A DNA stretch of 64,000 nt from Solirubrobacteraceae bacterium (GTDB lineage Bacteria; Actinomycetota; Thermoleophilia; Solirubrobacterales; Solirubrobacteraceae). Shown here in pieces: positions 37,234 through 45,584 of this stretch. The notes under the pieces are model-generated. The model did no database searches. It saw only the letters and a program-made list of their open reading frames with translations, and was not told the origin of the DNA. How positions within the stretch are numbered: the first letter of the stretch is position 1; the number at the start of each line of letters is the position of its first letter. The translations under genes were made by a program, and so were the position numbers. The stretch is from positions 46,366-110,365 of the forward strand of contig JADGPK010000003.1 of assembly GCA_017882445.1 (NCBI GenBank). Direction: 5' to 3'.

Positions 37234-37869
37234 ATGGGAGAGATGGGACCGCTGATCCCCGACGACAGCCCCCGCGCTCCCCGAGTGTGGCGGCGCGTGC
37301 GCGGTATCGCCGCCGAGGTGATCGCCCTGACGCTGGTGACCTTGCTGTCGCCGGTACTCGTGATCTGCGCGGTGGCGGTCGATGTGGCGCTTTGGCTGCG
37401 GCGCCGCAAGCCGTGGATGGCGGTCCGCCTGCTCGCCATGCTGTGGTGGTTCCTCGTGGGCGAGCTCTACGGGCTGCTAGGCCTGTTCGGGATCTGGGTC
37501 CTGTCGGGCCGTCGCGACGGCCCTCGTCGGCGGGACCGCGTGTATCGCCTCAAGCGTCGGTGGCTTGCGAGCCATCTCGCGGGCATCCGCGCACTGTTCG
37601 GCTTGCGGTTCGACGTTGAGGGGCTCGAGCTCGCCGGGCCGGGACCGGTGATCGTGATGATCCGCCACGCGAGCATCATCGACAACGCGCTTCCCGACGC
37701 GATCGTCGGCCGCGCCCATGGACTCGGCTTCCCCGCCGCAGAGGTGCCGAGCGCCCGTGACGAGTTGATCGTGTGGCTGTATGACCGCTGGCAGGAGCTC
37801 GACGACTGGGTCGGCGAGATGCGCTCACAGGACCCGGGGGCACACGAAGCGCTCGCCGGGGTGGGCTGA
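37234..37869 (+). pseudogene. PlsC-like acyltransferase with internal in-frame deletion
   Basis: About 211 residues. An N-terminal membrane part (VIALTLVTLLSPVLVICAVAVDVALWL; LLAMLWWFLVGELYGLLGLFGIWVL) leads to MIRHASIIDNALPDAIV, which fits the HX4D catalytic motif. It then jumps to PAAEVPSARDELIVWLYDRWQELDDWV, which in relatives I recall stands at the far C-terminus. The intervening segment with the substrate-binding EGTR block is absent although the frame is kept. So the enzyme is probably inactive or altered. The start could also be GTG 37180 or ATG 37201. Confidence 0.65.
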
Positions 37870-37908
37870 GCGTCGCCCCAACGCACCGCTGACTGCTTCA
37901 TATCTCAT

Positions 37909-37922
37909 AAGTTTGTAAACTT
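37909..37922. promoter_or_regulatory. AT-rich palindrome before the ArsR gene, likely operator
   Basis: AAGTTTGTAAACTT (6-bp arms, 2-base centre) ends 10 bases before the ArsR ATG, in the only AT-rich patch nearby (CATATCTCATAAG just upstream, possible -10). The position fits autoregulation by the ArsR-family protein and control of the hydrogenase operon behind it. Confidence 0.6.
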
Positions 37923-37932
37923 TGGGATCTCT

Positions 37933-38304
37933 ATGTGGTCTTCGCGCGCCGGACAGGCTCCGATCTACGCCCTGAAGGCCGATTTCTTTCGGGTGCTCGG
38001 CCATCCGGCCAGGGTTCGCCTGCTCGAGCTTCTGCGCGAGGGCGAGCACTCGGTGGGGGCCCTGCGGGATGCGCTCGAGCTCGACTCGAGCGGCACCTCC
38101 CAGCATCTGGCGGCGCTGCGCGAGCGTGGCCTCCTGGTCAGCCGCAAGGAAGCTACGAGCGTCTACTACCGGATTCGGGATCCGCGCACGTTGGAGCTGC
38201 TCGATCTCGCGAAGCAGATCATCTCGGGGGCGCTGGAGGAGAACCGGGCGCTGCTCGACGACCTCGCGGTGGAGGACTTTGGACCTCGGCCGGGCCGCGA
38301 CTAG
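37933..38304 (+). CDS. ArsR-family regulator (Rv0081-like), first gene of the hydrogenase operon
   Basis: 123 residues, winged helix-turn-helix: APIYALKADFFRVLGHPARVRLLELLREG, then HSVGALRDALELDSSGTSQHLAALRERGLLVSRKEATSVYYRI. No cysteine metal site is visible, so it may sense something other than metals. It resembles M. tuberculosis Rv0081, also the first gene of a formate-hydrogenlyase-like locus. The next gene starts 2 bases after its stop. Confidence 0.92.
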   Translation: MWSSRAGQAPIYALKADFFRVLGHPARVRLLELLREGEHSVGALRDALELDSSGTSQHLAALRERGLLVSRKEATSVYYRIRDPRTLELLDLAKQIISGALEENRALLDDLAVEDFGPRPGRD

Positions 38305-38306
38305 CT

Positions 38307-40262
38307 GTGGGCCTGCTCGGCGCCGGTGCGCTCGCCGGTGCCACGACGCTGGGCCTCGGCGGCCTGCTCTCCGCGTGCGGTCGCTTGCGTGCCGGGCTGG
38401 TTGTGCAGTGCGCCGGAATGACGCTGTTGGGCGTCGCCGGCGTCGCCGTGCTCACGGGAGGTGAAGTTCTCGGCGCGGCCTTCCGCAGCACGATTGCGCC
38501 GGCGCTCGGCCTGGATCCGCTCAGCGGCTTCTTCCTCGCGGTGCTGGCGCTGACGGCGGTGCCGACGCTCGTGTTCGCGCGCGACTACCTGCCGTCGAGC
38601 CCTGGAGCGCGCGCCGTCGGTGCGTTGACGGCCGCGTTCCTGCTGGCGCTGGTCGGCGTGTTGGCGGCTCGCGACCTGACCAGCTTCCTGGCGTTCTGGG
38701 AGCTGATGACGCTCGTGCCGGCTGCGGCGATCCTCGTCGCCAGACGTGATCGGGCGGTTCGCTCGGCGATCTACGCGTATCTGGCGATCACTCATCTCGG
38801 TGGCGCGGGAGTCTGGATCGCGCTGCTGACGCTCGCGCATCATGGCGCGATCGGTAACCCAGCCGCGCTCGCGACGGCCGGGACCGGCGCTCAGACGCTC
38901 GTGGCGCTCGGGGCGCTGGTCGGCTTCGGCACCAAGGCGGGGTTCATCCCGCTGCACGCCTGGTTGCCCCGCGCGCACCCGGTTGCGCCGGCGCATCTCT
39001 CCGCGCTGATGTCGGGAATGATGATCAAGATCGCGCTGTACGGATTGATTCGGGTCGAGTTTCAGTGGCTCGGCGCGACGCCGCGGTGGCTGGGGCTCGC
39101 GCTGCTCGCGGTCGGCCTGGTGTCATCCCTGGGAGGCGTGCTGTGGGCGCTCGTGCAACACGACCTCAAGCGCCTGCTGGCGTATCACTCGATCGAGAAC
39201 GTGGGGATCATCGCGCTCGGCCTCGGCGCCTCGCTGCTGTTCGCCGACGCCGGACAGCCCACATGGGCTGCGATCGCGTTCGCGGCTGCGCTGTTGCACG
39301 TCGCCAACCACGCCATCTTCAAGGCACTGCTGTTCCTCGGCGCCGGCGCACTCGAGCGCGCGGTCGGCAGCCTGGAGCTCGACCATCTCGGCGGGCTGCT
39401 GCGGCGGATGCCGTGGGCGGGCGGGGCCTTCCTGATCGGTTCGATGGCGATCGCGGGGCTTCCGCCTCTGAACGGGTTCGCATCAGAGTGGTTGATCTTG
39501 CAGTCCCTGCTGCATGTCGCGTTCTACCGTCCGCTGGGTGTCGCGCTCGCCGGCGCGGTGGCGCTCGCCGGTCTGGCGGCGACCGCGGCGCTCGCCCTGC
39601 TGTGTTTCGCGAAGGTCGTCGGGTTGGTGCTGCTCGGCTCGCCCCGGCGCGCCGAGTGCGCCGCGGCCGTCGATCCGCCGCTCGGCATGCGGGCCGGGAT
39701 GGTCGCGTTGGCCGTGCTGTGCGTCGTGCTCGGCCTCGTGCCCGGTCTGGTTGTTCCGACGCTCACCGGTCTGGCACCCGGTGCGCATGGCGCTGTGTTG
39801 GCCCTGCATGCGGGCCTGTCGATTCCCGGCACCGGCTCGTTCCCGGCGCTCGCGCTTGCGCTGGCGCTGACGACTCTCACGGCCGTGCTCGTGCGTGTCC
39901 GCGGGAGGCGCCGCGCCGCGCCGACTCCAACGTGGGTTTGCGGGCAGCCCGTCGTGGCAGCGCTCGACTGGACTTCCGCCGCGTTCGTCAAGCCGTTGCG
40001 GCTCGTACTCGAGACACTGTTGCGCCCGCGCCGTGCGGTCGAGGTCGAGCGGAGCGGCGGGATGGTGCAGAGCATCACCTACGCCGGCCACGTCCCCTCG
40101 CTTCTGGACACCTCGATGTACGAGCCGACCATCCGCGCAGGCCTGCGCGCCGCCTCCGTTGCGCGGCGGCTGCAGTCGGGCAGCGTGCGCACCTACGCTG
40201 CGTACCTGCTCGGGCTGGTCATCGGCCTGCTCGTAATCGTGCACACGGGAGTCCTGGGATGA
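38307..40262 (+). CDS. hyfB: hydrogenase-4/FHL-type membrane subunit B (HycC/HyfB, NuoL-like)
   Basis: 651-residue membrane protein of the proton-pumping antiporter family, about 14-16 helices. Conserved blocks are FLAFWELMTLVPAAAILVARRD, GFGTKAGFIPLHAWLPRAHPVAPAHLSALMSGMMIKIALYGLIR (lysine and proline of the channel) and DLKRLLAYHSIENVGIIALGLG. It is expected to translocate ions driven by the hydrogenase-like module. GTG at 38307 follows ArsR directly; the ORF continuing upstream is the shadow of ArsR. Rv0083-like by position. Confidence 0.92.
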   Translation: MGLLGAGALAGATTLGLGGLLSACGRLRAGLVVQCAGMTLLGVAGVAVLTGGEVLGAAFRSTIAPALGLDPLSGFFLAVLALTAVPTLVFARDYLPSSPGARAVGALTAAFLLALVGVLAARDLTSFLAFWELMTLVPAAAILVARRDRAVRSAIYAYLAITHLGGAGVWIALLTLAHHGAIGNPAALATAGTGAQTLVALGALVGFGTKAGFIPLHAWLPRAHPVAPAHLSALMSGMMIKIALYGLIRVEFQWLGATPRWLGLALLAVGLVSSLGGVLWALVQHDLKRLLAYHSIENVGIIALGLGASLLFADAGQPTWAAIAFAAALLHVANHAIFKALLFLGAGALERAVGSLELDHLGGLLRRMPWAGGAFLIGSMAIAGLPPLNGFASEWLILQSLLHVAFYRPLGVALAGAVALAGLAATAALALLCFAKVVGLVLLGSPRRAECAAAVDPPLGMRAGMVALAVLCVVLGLVPGLVVPTLTGLAPGAHGAVLALHAGLSIPGTGSFPALALALALTTLTAVLVRVRGRRRAAPTPTWVCGQPVVAALDWTSAAFVKPLRLVLETLLRPRRAVEVERSGGMVQSITYAGHVPSLLDTSMYEPTIRAGLRAASVARRLQSGSVRTYAAYLLGLVIGLLVIVHTGVLG

Positions 40263-41176
40263 ACGCTCTCTCGGCGATCGTGCAGATCGCCGGTGGGGCG
40301 CTCGCGCCGTTGTTGCCCGGGTCGATCCAGACGCTCAAGGCACGCCTGCAGGGCCGGCGGGGCCCCTCTGCCCTGCAGCCCTACCGGACCTTGTGGCGAC
40401 TGTGGCGCAAGAGCGCCATCGACCCTGAGGGGACGGGCGTGGTCTACTGGCTGGCGCCACCGCTTGTCGCGGCGTGCCTGCTTGCGGCGCTGGCGATCGT
40501 CCCGGTCGCCGGGCATGCCGGGAGCTTTGGACTCGGTCATGACGCGCTCGTGCTGGTCGGCCTGCTCGCGCTCGCCCGCTTCGCCTTGGCCGCCGCGGCC
40601 TGGGACACCGGCAACGGCTTCGCGCTGATGGCCGCCGCGCGCGATCTGATGATCTCGGTCTTCGGAGAGGCGCTGCTGATCCTCGTGCTGCTCATCGCCG
40701 CGCTCTCCGCCCACAGCAGCGACCTGCGGGCGATGAGCACCGCCGCGGCGGGCTCGCACATCTGGAGCGGGCCGGCGCACTGGTGTGGGGCGCTGGCGTT
40801 CGTGCTGGTGATCCTCCTGGAGACCGGCCGCCAGCCGATCGACAACCCCGACACGCATCTCGAGCTGACGATGATCCACGAGGGGCCGCTGCTCGAGTAT
40901 GGGGGGCGCGATCTCGCGTTCCTACACTGGGCCGCCGCCGCTCGGCACTGGGTCATGCTCGTGCTGGGCGCCCAGCTCTTCCTGCCGCACTGGGGCGGGT
41001 TCGCGGCGAGCCTCGGTCTTCTCGTTGCGGGGGTGGCCGGCCTGTGCGGCGTGCTCGCGCTGATCGAGACGGCGCAGGCGAAGCTGCGAATCCTGCGCGT
41101 GCCGGCGCTGCTCGGCATCGGCTGCGCGATCACGCTCGCGGGCGTCGGCATGTGGGTCGCGGGGGTCGGCGCGTGA
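40259..41176 (+). CDS. hyfC: hydrogenase-4/FHL-type membrane subunit (HycD/HyfC, NuoH-like)
   Basis: 305 residues, about eight helices. LPGSIQTLKARLQGRRGPSALQPYRTLWRLWRK is the conserved amphipathic quinone/small-subunit interface of NuoH/HycD; FVLVILLETGRQPIDNPDTHLELTMIHEGPLLEYGGRDLAFLHW is the signature glutamate-rich loop. ATGA overlap with the previous gene. It anchors the soluble hydrogenase module. Confidence 0.94.
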   Translation: MNALSAIVQIAGGALAPLLPGSIQTLKARLQGRRGPSALQPYRTLWRLWRKSAIDPEGTGVVYWLAPPLVAACLLAALAIVPVAGHAGSFGLGHDALVLVGLLALARFALAAAAWDTGNGFALMAAARDLMISVFGEALLILVLLIAALSAHSSDLRAMSTAAAGSHIWSGPAHWCGALAFVLVILLETGRQPIDNPDTHLELTMIHEGPLLEYGGRDLAFLHWAAAARHWVMLVLGAQLFLPHWGGFAASLGLLVAGVAGLCGVLALIETAQAKLRILRVPALLGIGCAITLAGVGMWVAGVGA

Positions 41177-41790
41177 ACGCCGCGCTCGTCAGTGCGATGC
41201 TCGGGCTCGGCCTCGCCGTGATCATGGTGCGGCGCCGGTCGGTGGCGATCCTGCTGTTGGCCGCGCAGTCGCTCGTCCTGAGTATCGGTGCCCTCAGCCT
41301 CACCGGCGGGCGCTCAGGCGACTCTCTCGTCGCGAGCTTCGTGCTCTTGAGCAAGGCGATCGTGCTCCCGTTGCTCCTGTACGCGCTCATCCGCCGCACG
41401 CGCGAGGTGCGCCTCGTGGTCGCCACGACGAGCCCGCTCATGCGCCTTCTCGGCGCCGGCGCCGTGGTGCTCTGCGCCGTCACCTTGGTGCCGCCCTTGG
41501 GCCTCGGCGATGCGCACACCGAGCACGCAGCCGTCGCGCTCGTCCTGCTCGGCATCACGATCGTCGTAGCGCGGCGCCCGGTCCTGTTCCAGCTGCTCGG
41601 GCTGATCGTGGCCGAGAACGGCCTGTCGCTGCTGGCGGTATCGGTGCCGGGAGGCCTGTCCTATGTGATCGAGCTCGGCGCGCTGTTCGACCTCGCGCTG
41701 ATCGTGACCGTGGCCGCGGCCTTCGCACACCGAATCCACAGCCAGCTTGGAACCGGAGACAGCGAGCTGCTTCGAGGCCTACGTGACTGA
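41173..41790 (+). CDS. hyfE: hydrogenase-4 component E-like membrane protein (HycP/HyfE, NuoK-related)
   Basis: 205 residues with about six helices (VSAMLGLGLAVIMVRRRSVAILLLAAQSLVLSIGAL; LLGLIVAENGLSLLAVSVPGGLSYVIELGALFDLALIVTVAAAF). The pattern VAENGLSLLA has the buried glutamate typical of NuoK-related subunits. GTGA overlaps the preceding gene; Rv0085-like by position. Confidence 0.9.
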   Translation: MNAALVSAMLGLGLAVIMVRRRSVAILLLAAQSLVLSIGALSLTGGRSGDSLVASFVLLSKAIVLPLLLYALIRRTREVRLVVATTSPLMRLLGAGAVVLCAVTLVPPLGLGDAHTEHAAVALVLLGITIVVARRPVLFQLLGLIVAENGLSLLAVSVPGGLSYVIELGALFDLALIVTVAAAFAHRIHSQLGTGDSELLRGLRD

Positions 41791-43273
41791 CCTCGTGCCG
41801 ATCCTCGTCGCGGTCGTGCCGGGCATACCGCTCGTAGGCATGGCGCTCGCGCTGATTGCGCGAACCCCACGCCAGGCCGATCTTCTCGCGCTCGCCACGG
41901 CCCTTCCAGCCGCCGCTGCGGCGACGGCGCTCGCCGCGACCGCACTCGCGCGCGGCGGCCAGCCGGCGCTGCGCGGCCAGTGGTACCTGCTCGACGGCGC
42001 GAGCGGAGTGCTGCTCGCCGTGATCGCGCTCGTCGGCCTCTGCAGCTTCGCCGTGTCACCCGCCTATCTGCGAACGAGTGGCCGCAGCTGGACGACCGCA
42101 GCACGCTCGCGCAGCCTCTACTACGCGGCGCTGTTCCTCTTCTGGGCCGCGCTGCTCGCGGTGCCGATCGTCGGCAACCTCGCGGCAGCGTGGCTGATCA
42201 TCGAGGCGACGACCGCGGCCTCGGCACTGCTCGTGGCCTTCAGCGGCCGGCGCGAAGCCCTCGAGGCAGGCTGGAAGTACCTGCTGTTGACGACGCTCGG
42301 ACTGTCGGTCGCGCTGCTGGGGATCATCGTGCTCGCGATCAGCCAGGCGAACGCCGGACACCACGATCTGCACGCGCTCGACTGGCATGCGCTGCGCGGC
42401 GCAGCACACGCACTGCCGAAGGACTCGACGCTCGTCGCGTTCGTGCTGCTGCTCGCTGGCCTCGCGACCAAGATCGGCTGGGCGCCGGTGCACAACTGGC
42501 TGCCGGATGCACACAGCGAGGCGCCGGCTCCGATCAGCGCGCTGCTGTCCGCGGCGCTGCTGCCCAGCGTGCTGCTGATCGCCTGGCGAGTCAAGGCGAT
42601 GCTCGAGCCCTCGGTCGGCAGCAACACCACACATGCGGTGTTCATAGCCTTCGGTCTGACGTCGATTCTGGTCGCCGTGCCGTTCCTGTGGCAATCACTG
42701 CCGTGGAAGCGGCTGCTCGCCTATTCGAGCCTCGAGCACATGGGCGTCATCGGGCTCGGGATCGGCTTCGGCACGCCACTGGCGATCGCTGGCGTCGTGC
42801 TCCACGTCGCCGGCCACGCGCTCGCCAAGGCTCTGGGTTTCTACGCGGCGCTGCCCCTGCTGCGCATCGACCCCGCCGCCGCTCACCGGGCGCCCGCCGG
42901 TGTCGTCAGCGAGAGCCCATCCACCGCCGCCGCGATGGGCGTCAGCCTGCTCGCCCTCTCCGGCCTGCCCCCCTCGCCGCTGTTCCTGTCCGAGCTGCTG
43001 ATCCTGCTCGGTGGCGTCGCGGCCGGCGATCCGCTCATCAGCGCGATCGCGCTGATCGCTCTGGCTCTCGGGTTCCTCGGCCTGCTACATGCGCTGATCG
43101 AAGGCGTGGTCGGTGAACGTGCCCGACACCGCCGGCGGGCGCGTTCGCGGGCCGAGCGCCCGATCGTCGCACTGACCGCGATCCTCGGCAGCGGACTGCT
43201 TGCGCTCGCGGCAGCGGGCCTGCTGCTTCCCGGCTCGAGCTTCGTCGAGACCCTCGCCAGGGGCGCGCTGTGA
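41783..43273 (+). CDS. hyfF: hydrogenase-4 component F-like antiporter subunit (HycQ/HyfF, NuoN/M-like)
   Basis: 496 residues, about 14 helices. Channel-family blocks: LLAGLATKIGWAPVHNWLPDAHSEAPAPISALLSAALLPSVLL, LPWKRLLAYSSLEHMGVIGLGIGFG, HVAGHALAKALGFYAALPLLR. With HyfB it gives two antiporter-like subunits, so the complex could pump ions twice. The GTG at 41783 overlaps the hyfE stop by 8 bases; the ORF from 41747 is extended by shadow. Confidence 0.92.
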   Translation: MTDLVPILVAVVPGIPLVGMALALIARTPRQADLLALATALPAAAAATALAATALARGGQPALRGQWYLLDGASGVLLAVIALVGLCSFAVSPAYLRTSGRSWTTAARSRSLYYAALFLFWAALLAVPIVGNLAAAWLIIEATTAASALLVAFSGRREALEAGWKYLLLTTLGLSVALLGIIVLAISQANAGHHDLHALDWHALRGAAHALPKDSTLVAFVLLLAGLATKIGWAPVHNWLPDAHSEAPAPISALLSAALLPSVLLIAWRVKAMLEPSVGSNTTHAVFIAFGLTSILVAVPFLWQSLPWKRLLAYSSLEHMGVIGLGIGFGTPLAIAGVVLHVAGHALAKALGFYAALPLLRIDPAAAHRAPAGVVSESPSTAAAMGVSLLALSGLPPSPLFLSELLILLGGVAAGDPLISAIALIALALGFLGLLHALIEGVVGERARHRRRARSRAERPIVALTAILGSGLLALAAAGLLLPGSSFVETLARGAL

Positions 43274-44679
43274 CAGCGATCGAGCACGTCGCGCCGCACG
43301 CGTGGCGCGTCACGGTCGCGGACGCTCTCGCCGGCGGAGAGCGATTCGGGGGCGCCTGGGCGAGCCGGCGCGACGGACATCCGACCTGGCGCGCCCTGCT
43401 CGTGTCGCCGCACGGTCTGCGCGTGGTCTCGTGCCCTGCGAGCGAGGGACACCTCGAGAGCATCGTCGATCTCGTCGAAGCCGCCGGATGGGACGAGCGC
43501 GAGGCGCACGACCTGCACGGCCTCGAGTTCCCCGGCCACTCACCGCTGCGCGCGCTGGCGGCACACCCGGAGGACCCCGCGCAGTGGATGACCCCGGTGA
43601 GCGGCGACGGCGTGCACCAGGTGGCAGTGGGTCCGATCCACGCCGGCGTTATCGAGTCCGGCCACTTCCGCTTCCACGTGATCGGCGAGCGCATCCTCGC
43701 GCTGGACCTGCGGCTGTTCTACAAGCACCGCGGGCTCGAGCGCGCCGCAGAGGGCCGCGACGGCGCAGGGGGGCTGGCGTATGCCCAGCGCGCGTGCGGA
43801 GCGTGCGCCGTCGCAAACACGCTCGCCTACGCGCAGGCGGTCGAGGACGCCGGCGGCCTGCAGCCGGATCGCGAGCTGCGCAGCGCGCGAACGGTGCTGC
43901 TCGAGCTCGAGCGCCTCTACAACCATCTGCACGACATCGGCGCGATCTGCGCCGGCGTTGGCTTTGCGCCCGGCTCGATGGCGTTCGCCGCGCTCAAGGA
44001 TCGTGCGCAGCAGATCAACCAGCGGGCATTCGGGCATCGCTTCCTGTTTGGGAGCGTTGGCGTGGGATGCGGAGCGGTCGAGCTCGACGCCTCCAGCACC
44101 GACGCCACGCGAGGGGCACTGCGCGAGCTGCACGCCGACACGGCCGCAGCGTGGCGGGAGCTCGAGTTCGCCGGTTCGCTGCAGGCACGGTTCGACGGCG
44201 TCGGCGTGCTCGGGACCGCTGACGCGCTGCGGCTCGGGGCCGTCGGGCCGGCAGCGCGTGCCGCGGGCATCCGTGAAGACGTCCGCGGCGCCAGCCCGCG
44301 CCTCGCATATGACGACTTCACGCCTGCATCGCTGGCCGAGCCGACCGGCGATGTCGGCGCGCGCGTGAGACTCCGCGCGATCGAGCTCGAGACGACCTAC
44401 CACCTGCTCGATGGCCTGCTCGCCCGACCGCTGACCCCCGGGAGGGCGGTCGCGGTCGCGGAGACGGCGACGCTCGGCGTCGGCCGCGTTGAGAGCGCCC
44501 GTGGGGCGACCATGTGCGCGGTCGAGCTCGACGGGGCGCGCGTCGCCCGCCTGCGCCTGCGCACCGGCTCGTATGCCAACTGGCCGGCGCTCGCCCACGC
44601 CGCCGCCGGCAACCTGCTGCCCGACTTCCCGCTGATCAACAAGAGCTTCGAGCTCTGCTACGCCTGCGTGGACCGCTGA
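43270..44679 (+). CDS. hyfG: group 4 [NiFe]-hydrogenase-like large subunit (HycE/HyfG, fused NuoC-NuoD)
   Basis: 469 residues: N-terminal NuoC-like domain (EAAGWDEREAHDLHGLEFPGHSPLR), then the large subunit. RACGACAVANT gives the first cysteine pair, Cys176 and Cys179; the end, ELCYACVDR, gives Cys463 and Cys466. So all four Ni-ligand positions are cysteine, unlike Ehr-type relatives that lost them. The flanks are unusual: the L1 histidine is asparagine and the L2 DPC is ELC. There is no long tail after the last motif, so no maturation protease cleavage would be needed. Partner genes for maturation are not in the window. Confidence 0.9.
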   Translation: MTAIEHVAPHAWRVTVADALAGGERFGGAWASRRDGHPTWRALLVSPHGLRVVSCPASEGHLESIVDLVEAAGWDEREAHDLHGLEFPGHSPLRALAAHPEDPAQWMTPVSGDGVHQVAVGPIHAGVIESGHFRFHVIGERILALDLRLFYKHRGLERAAEGRDGAGGLAYAQRACGACAVANTLAYAQAVEDAGGLQPDRELRSARTVLLELERLYNHLHDIGAICAGVGFAPGSMAFAALKDRAQQINQRAFGHRFLFGSVGVGCGAVELDASSTDATRGALRELHADTAAAWRELEFAGSLQARFDGVGVLGTADALRLGAVGPAARAAGIREDVRGASPRLAYDDFTPASLAEPTGDVGARVRLRAIELETTYHLLDGLLARPLTPGRAVAVAETATLGVGRVESARGATMCAVELDGARVARLRLRTGSYANWPALAHAAAGNLLPDFPLINKSFELCYACVDR

Positions 44680-45146
44680 TGTACATCCTGCTGCGACAGC
44701 TCCTGACGATACGCCGGGAGACGCGACTGACCCGCGGGCGGCCGCGCTCGCTCGCGATACGTCACGTCGACGCCGGCTCGTGCAACGGCTGCGAGCACGA
44801 GCTCGGCGCTGTGATGAACCCCTTCCACGACCTCCAGCGCCACGGCCTGGACATCGTCGCCTCTCCCCGACACGCCGACATCCTGCTCGTCACCGGGCCG
44901 GTCACCACCCGCATGGCCGGCCCCCTGCGAACCGCGTATGAGGCCATGCCCGAGCCACGCCTCGTCGCCGCGCTCGGTGACTGCGCGCTCGGTTGCAACA
45001 TCCTCGGCGACGCCGCCGAGCTCGTGGGGGCGCTCGAGGAGGTACTTCCCGTCGACATCCGCATCCCCGGCTGCCCGCCCACACCGGACGCGATCGCAGA
45101 GCACATACTCGCCGCGCTGGCGCAAGCATCCACTCTAAATCCGTAG
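44679..45146 (+). CDS. hyfI: hydrogenase small subunit (HycG/HyfI, NuoB-like)
   Basis: 155 residues. Cys35 and Cys38 in GSCNGCE, Cys102 and Cys106 in GDCALGC, and Cys132 in PGCPPTPD match the ligands of the proximal [4Fe-4S] cluster. It starts in a TGATG overlap with the large subunit. In M. tuberculosis the corresponding gene (Rv0082) is second in the cluster; here it is last. No ferredoxin-like subunit (HycB or HycF type) follows, so the electron donor must come from elsewhere. Confidence 0.93.
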   Translation: MYILLRQLLTIRRETRLTRGRPRSLAIRHVDAGSCNGCEHELGAVMNPFHDLQRHGLDIVASPRHADILLVTGPVTTRMAGPLRTAYEAMPEPRLVAALGDCALGCNILGDAAELVGALEEVLPVDIRIPGCPPTPDAIAEHILAALAQASTLNP

Positions 45147-45208
45147 TTTACTCGGATGCGGTGGCGCCCAGAGTGGTATATGCCGCTGATACAAGAGGAG
45201 GTAGGGCC

Positions 45209-45577
45209 ATGTATGCAAGCGTGCGCCATTACAAGATGGGCGCCGGCTCGATCGATTCGCTGATGCACCGCGTGGACGAGGAGTTCGCCCCGGCCATTAG
45301 TCAGGAACCGGGATTCGTCGCATATGTCGCGCTCGACACGGGCGACGCGACGGTGGAGACGGTCAGCATCTTCCACGACGAGGCGGCCGCCGACGCGTCC
45401 AACGACCTGGCTGCTGACTACGTGCGCGAGAATCTCGGTGAGTTCGGGTTGACGCTCACCGGGGTGAGCGGCGGCGAGGTGTTCGTGAGCAGGGTGACAG
45501 CGGAGGCGCTCGACGATGCACACCGGTGGCGCAGCGATCGCGCGCGGCGGCGCGCCCTCTCTGCCACCGCCGCGTGA
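45209..45577 (+). CDS. antibiotic-biosynthesis-monooxygenase-like protein (dimeric alpha/beta barrel)
   Basis: 122 residues. MYASVRHYKMGAGSIDSLMHRVDEEFAPAISQEPGFVAYVALDTGD followed by VETVSIFHDEAAADASNDLAADYVREN is the ABM fold of small heme- or quinone-related monooxygenases and of unknown stress proteins. A very strong ribosome site (AGAGGAGGT, 9 bases upstream) fixes the start. About 20 C-terminal basic residues look like an extension. Function not determined. Confidence 0.85.
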   Translation: MYASVRHYKMGAGSIDSLMHRVDEEFAPAISQEPGFVAYVALDTGDATVETVSIFHDEAAADASNDLAADYVRENLGEFGLTLTGVSGGEVFVSRVTAEALDDAHRWRSDRARRRALSATAA

Positions 45578-45584
45578 GACGACG

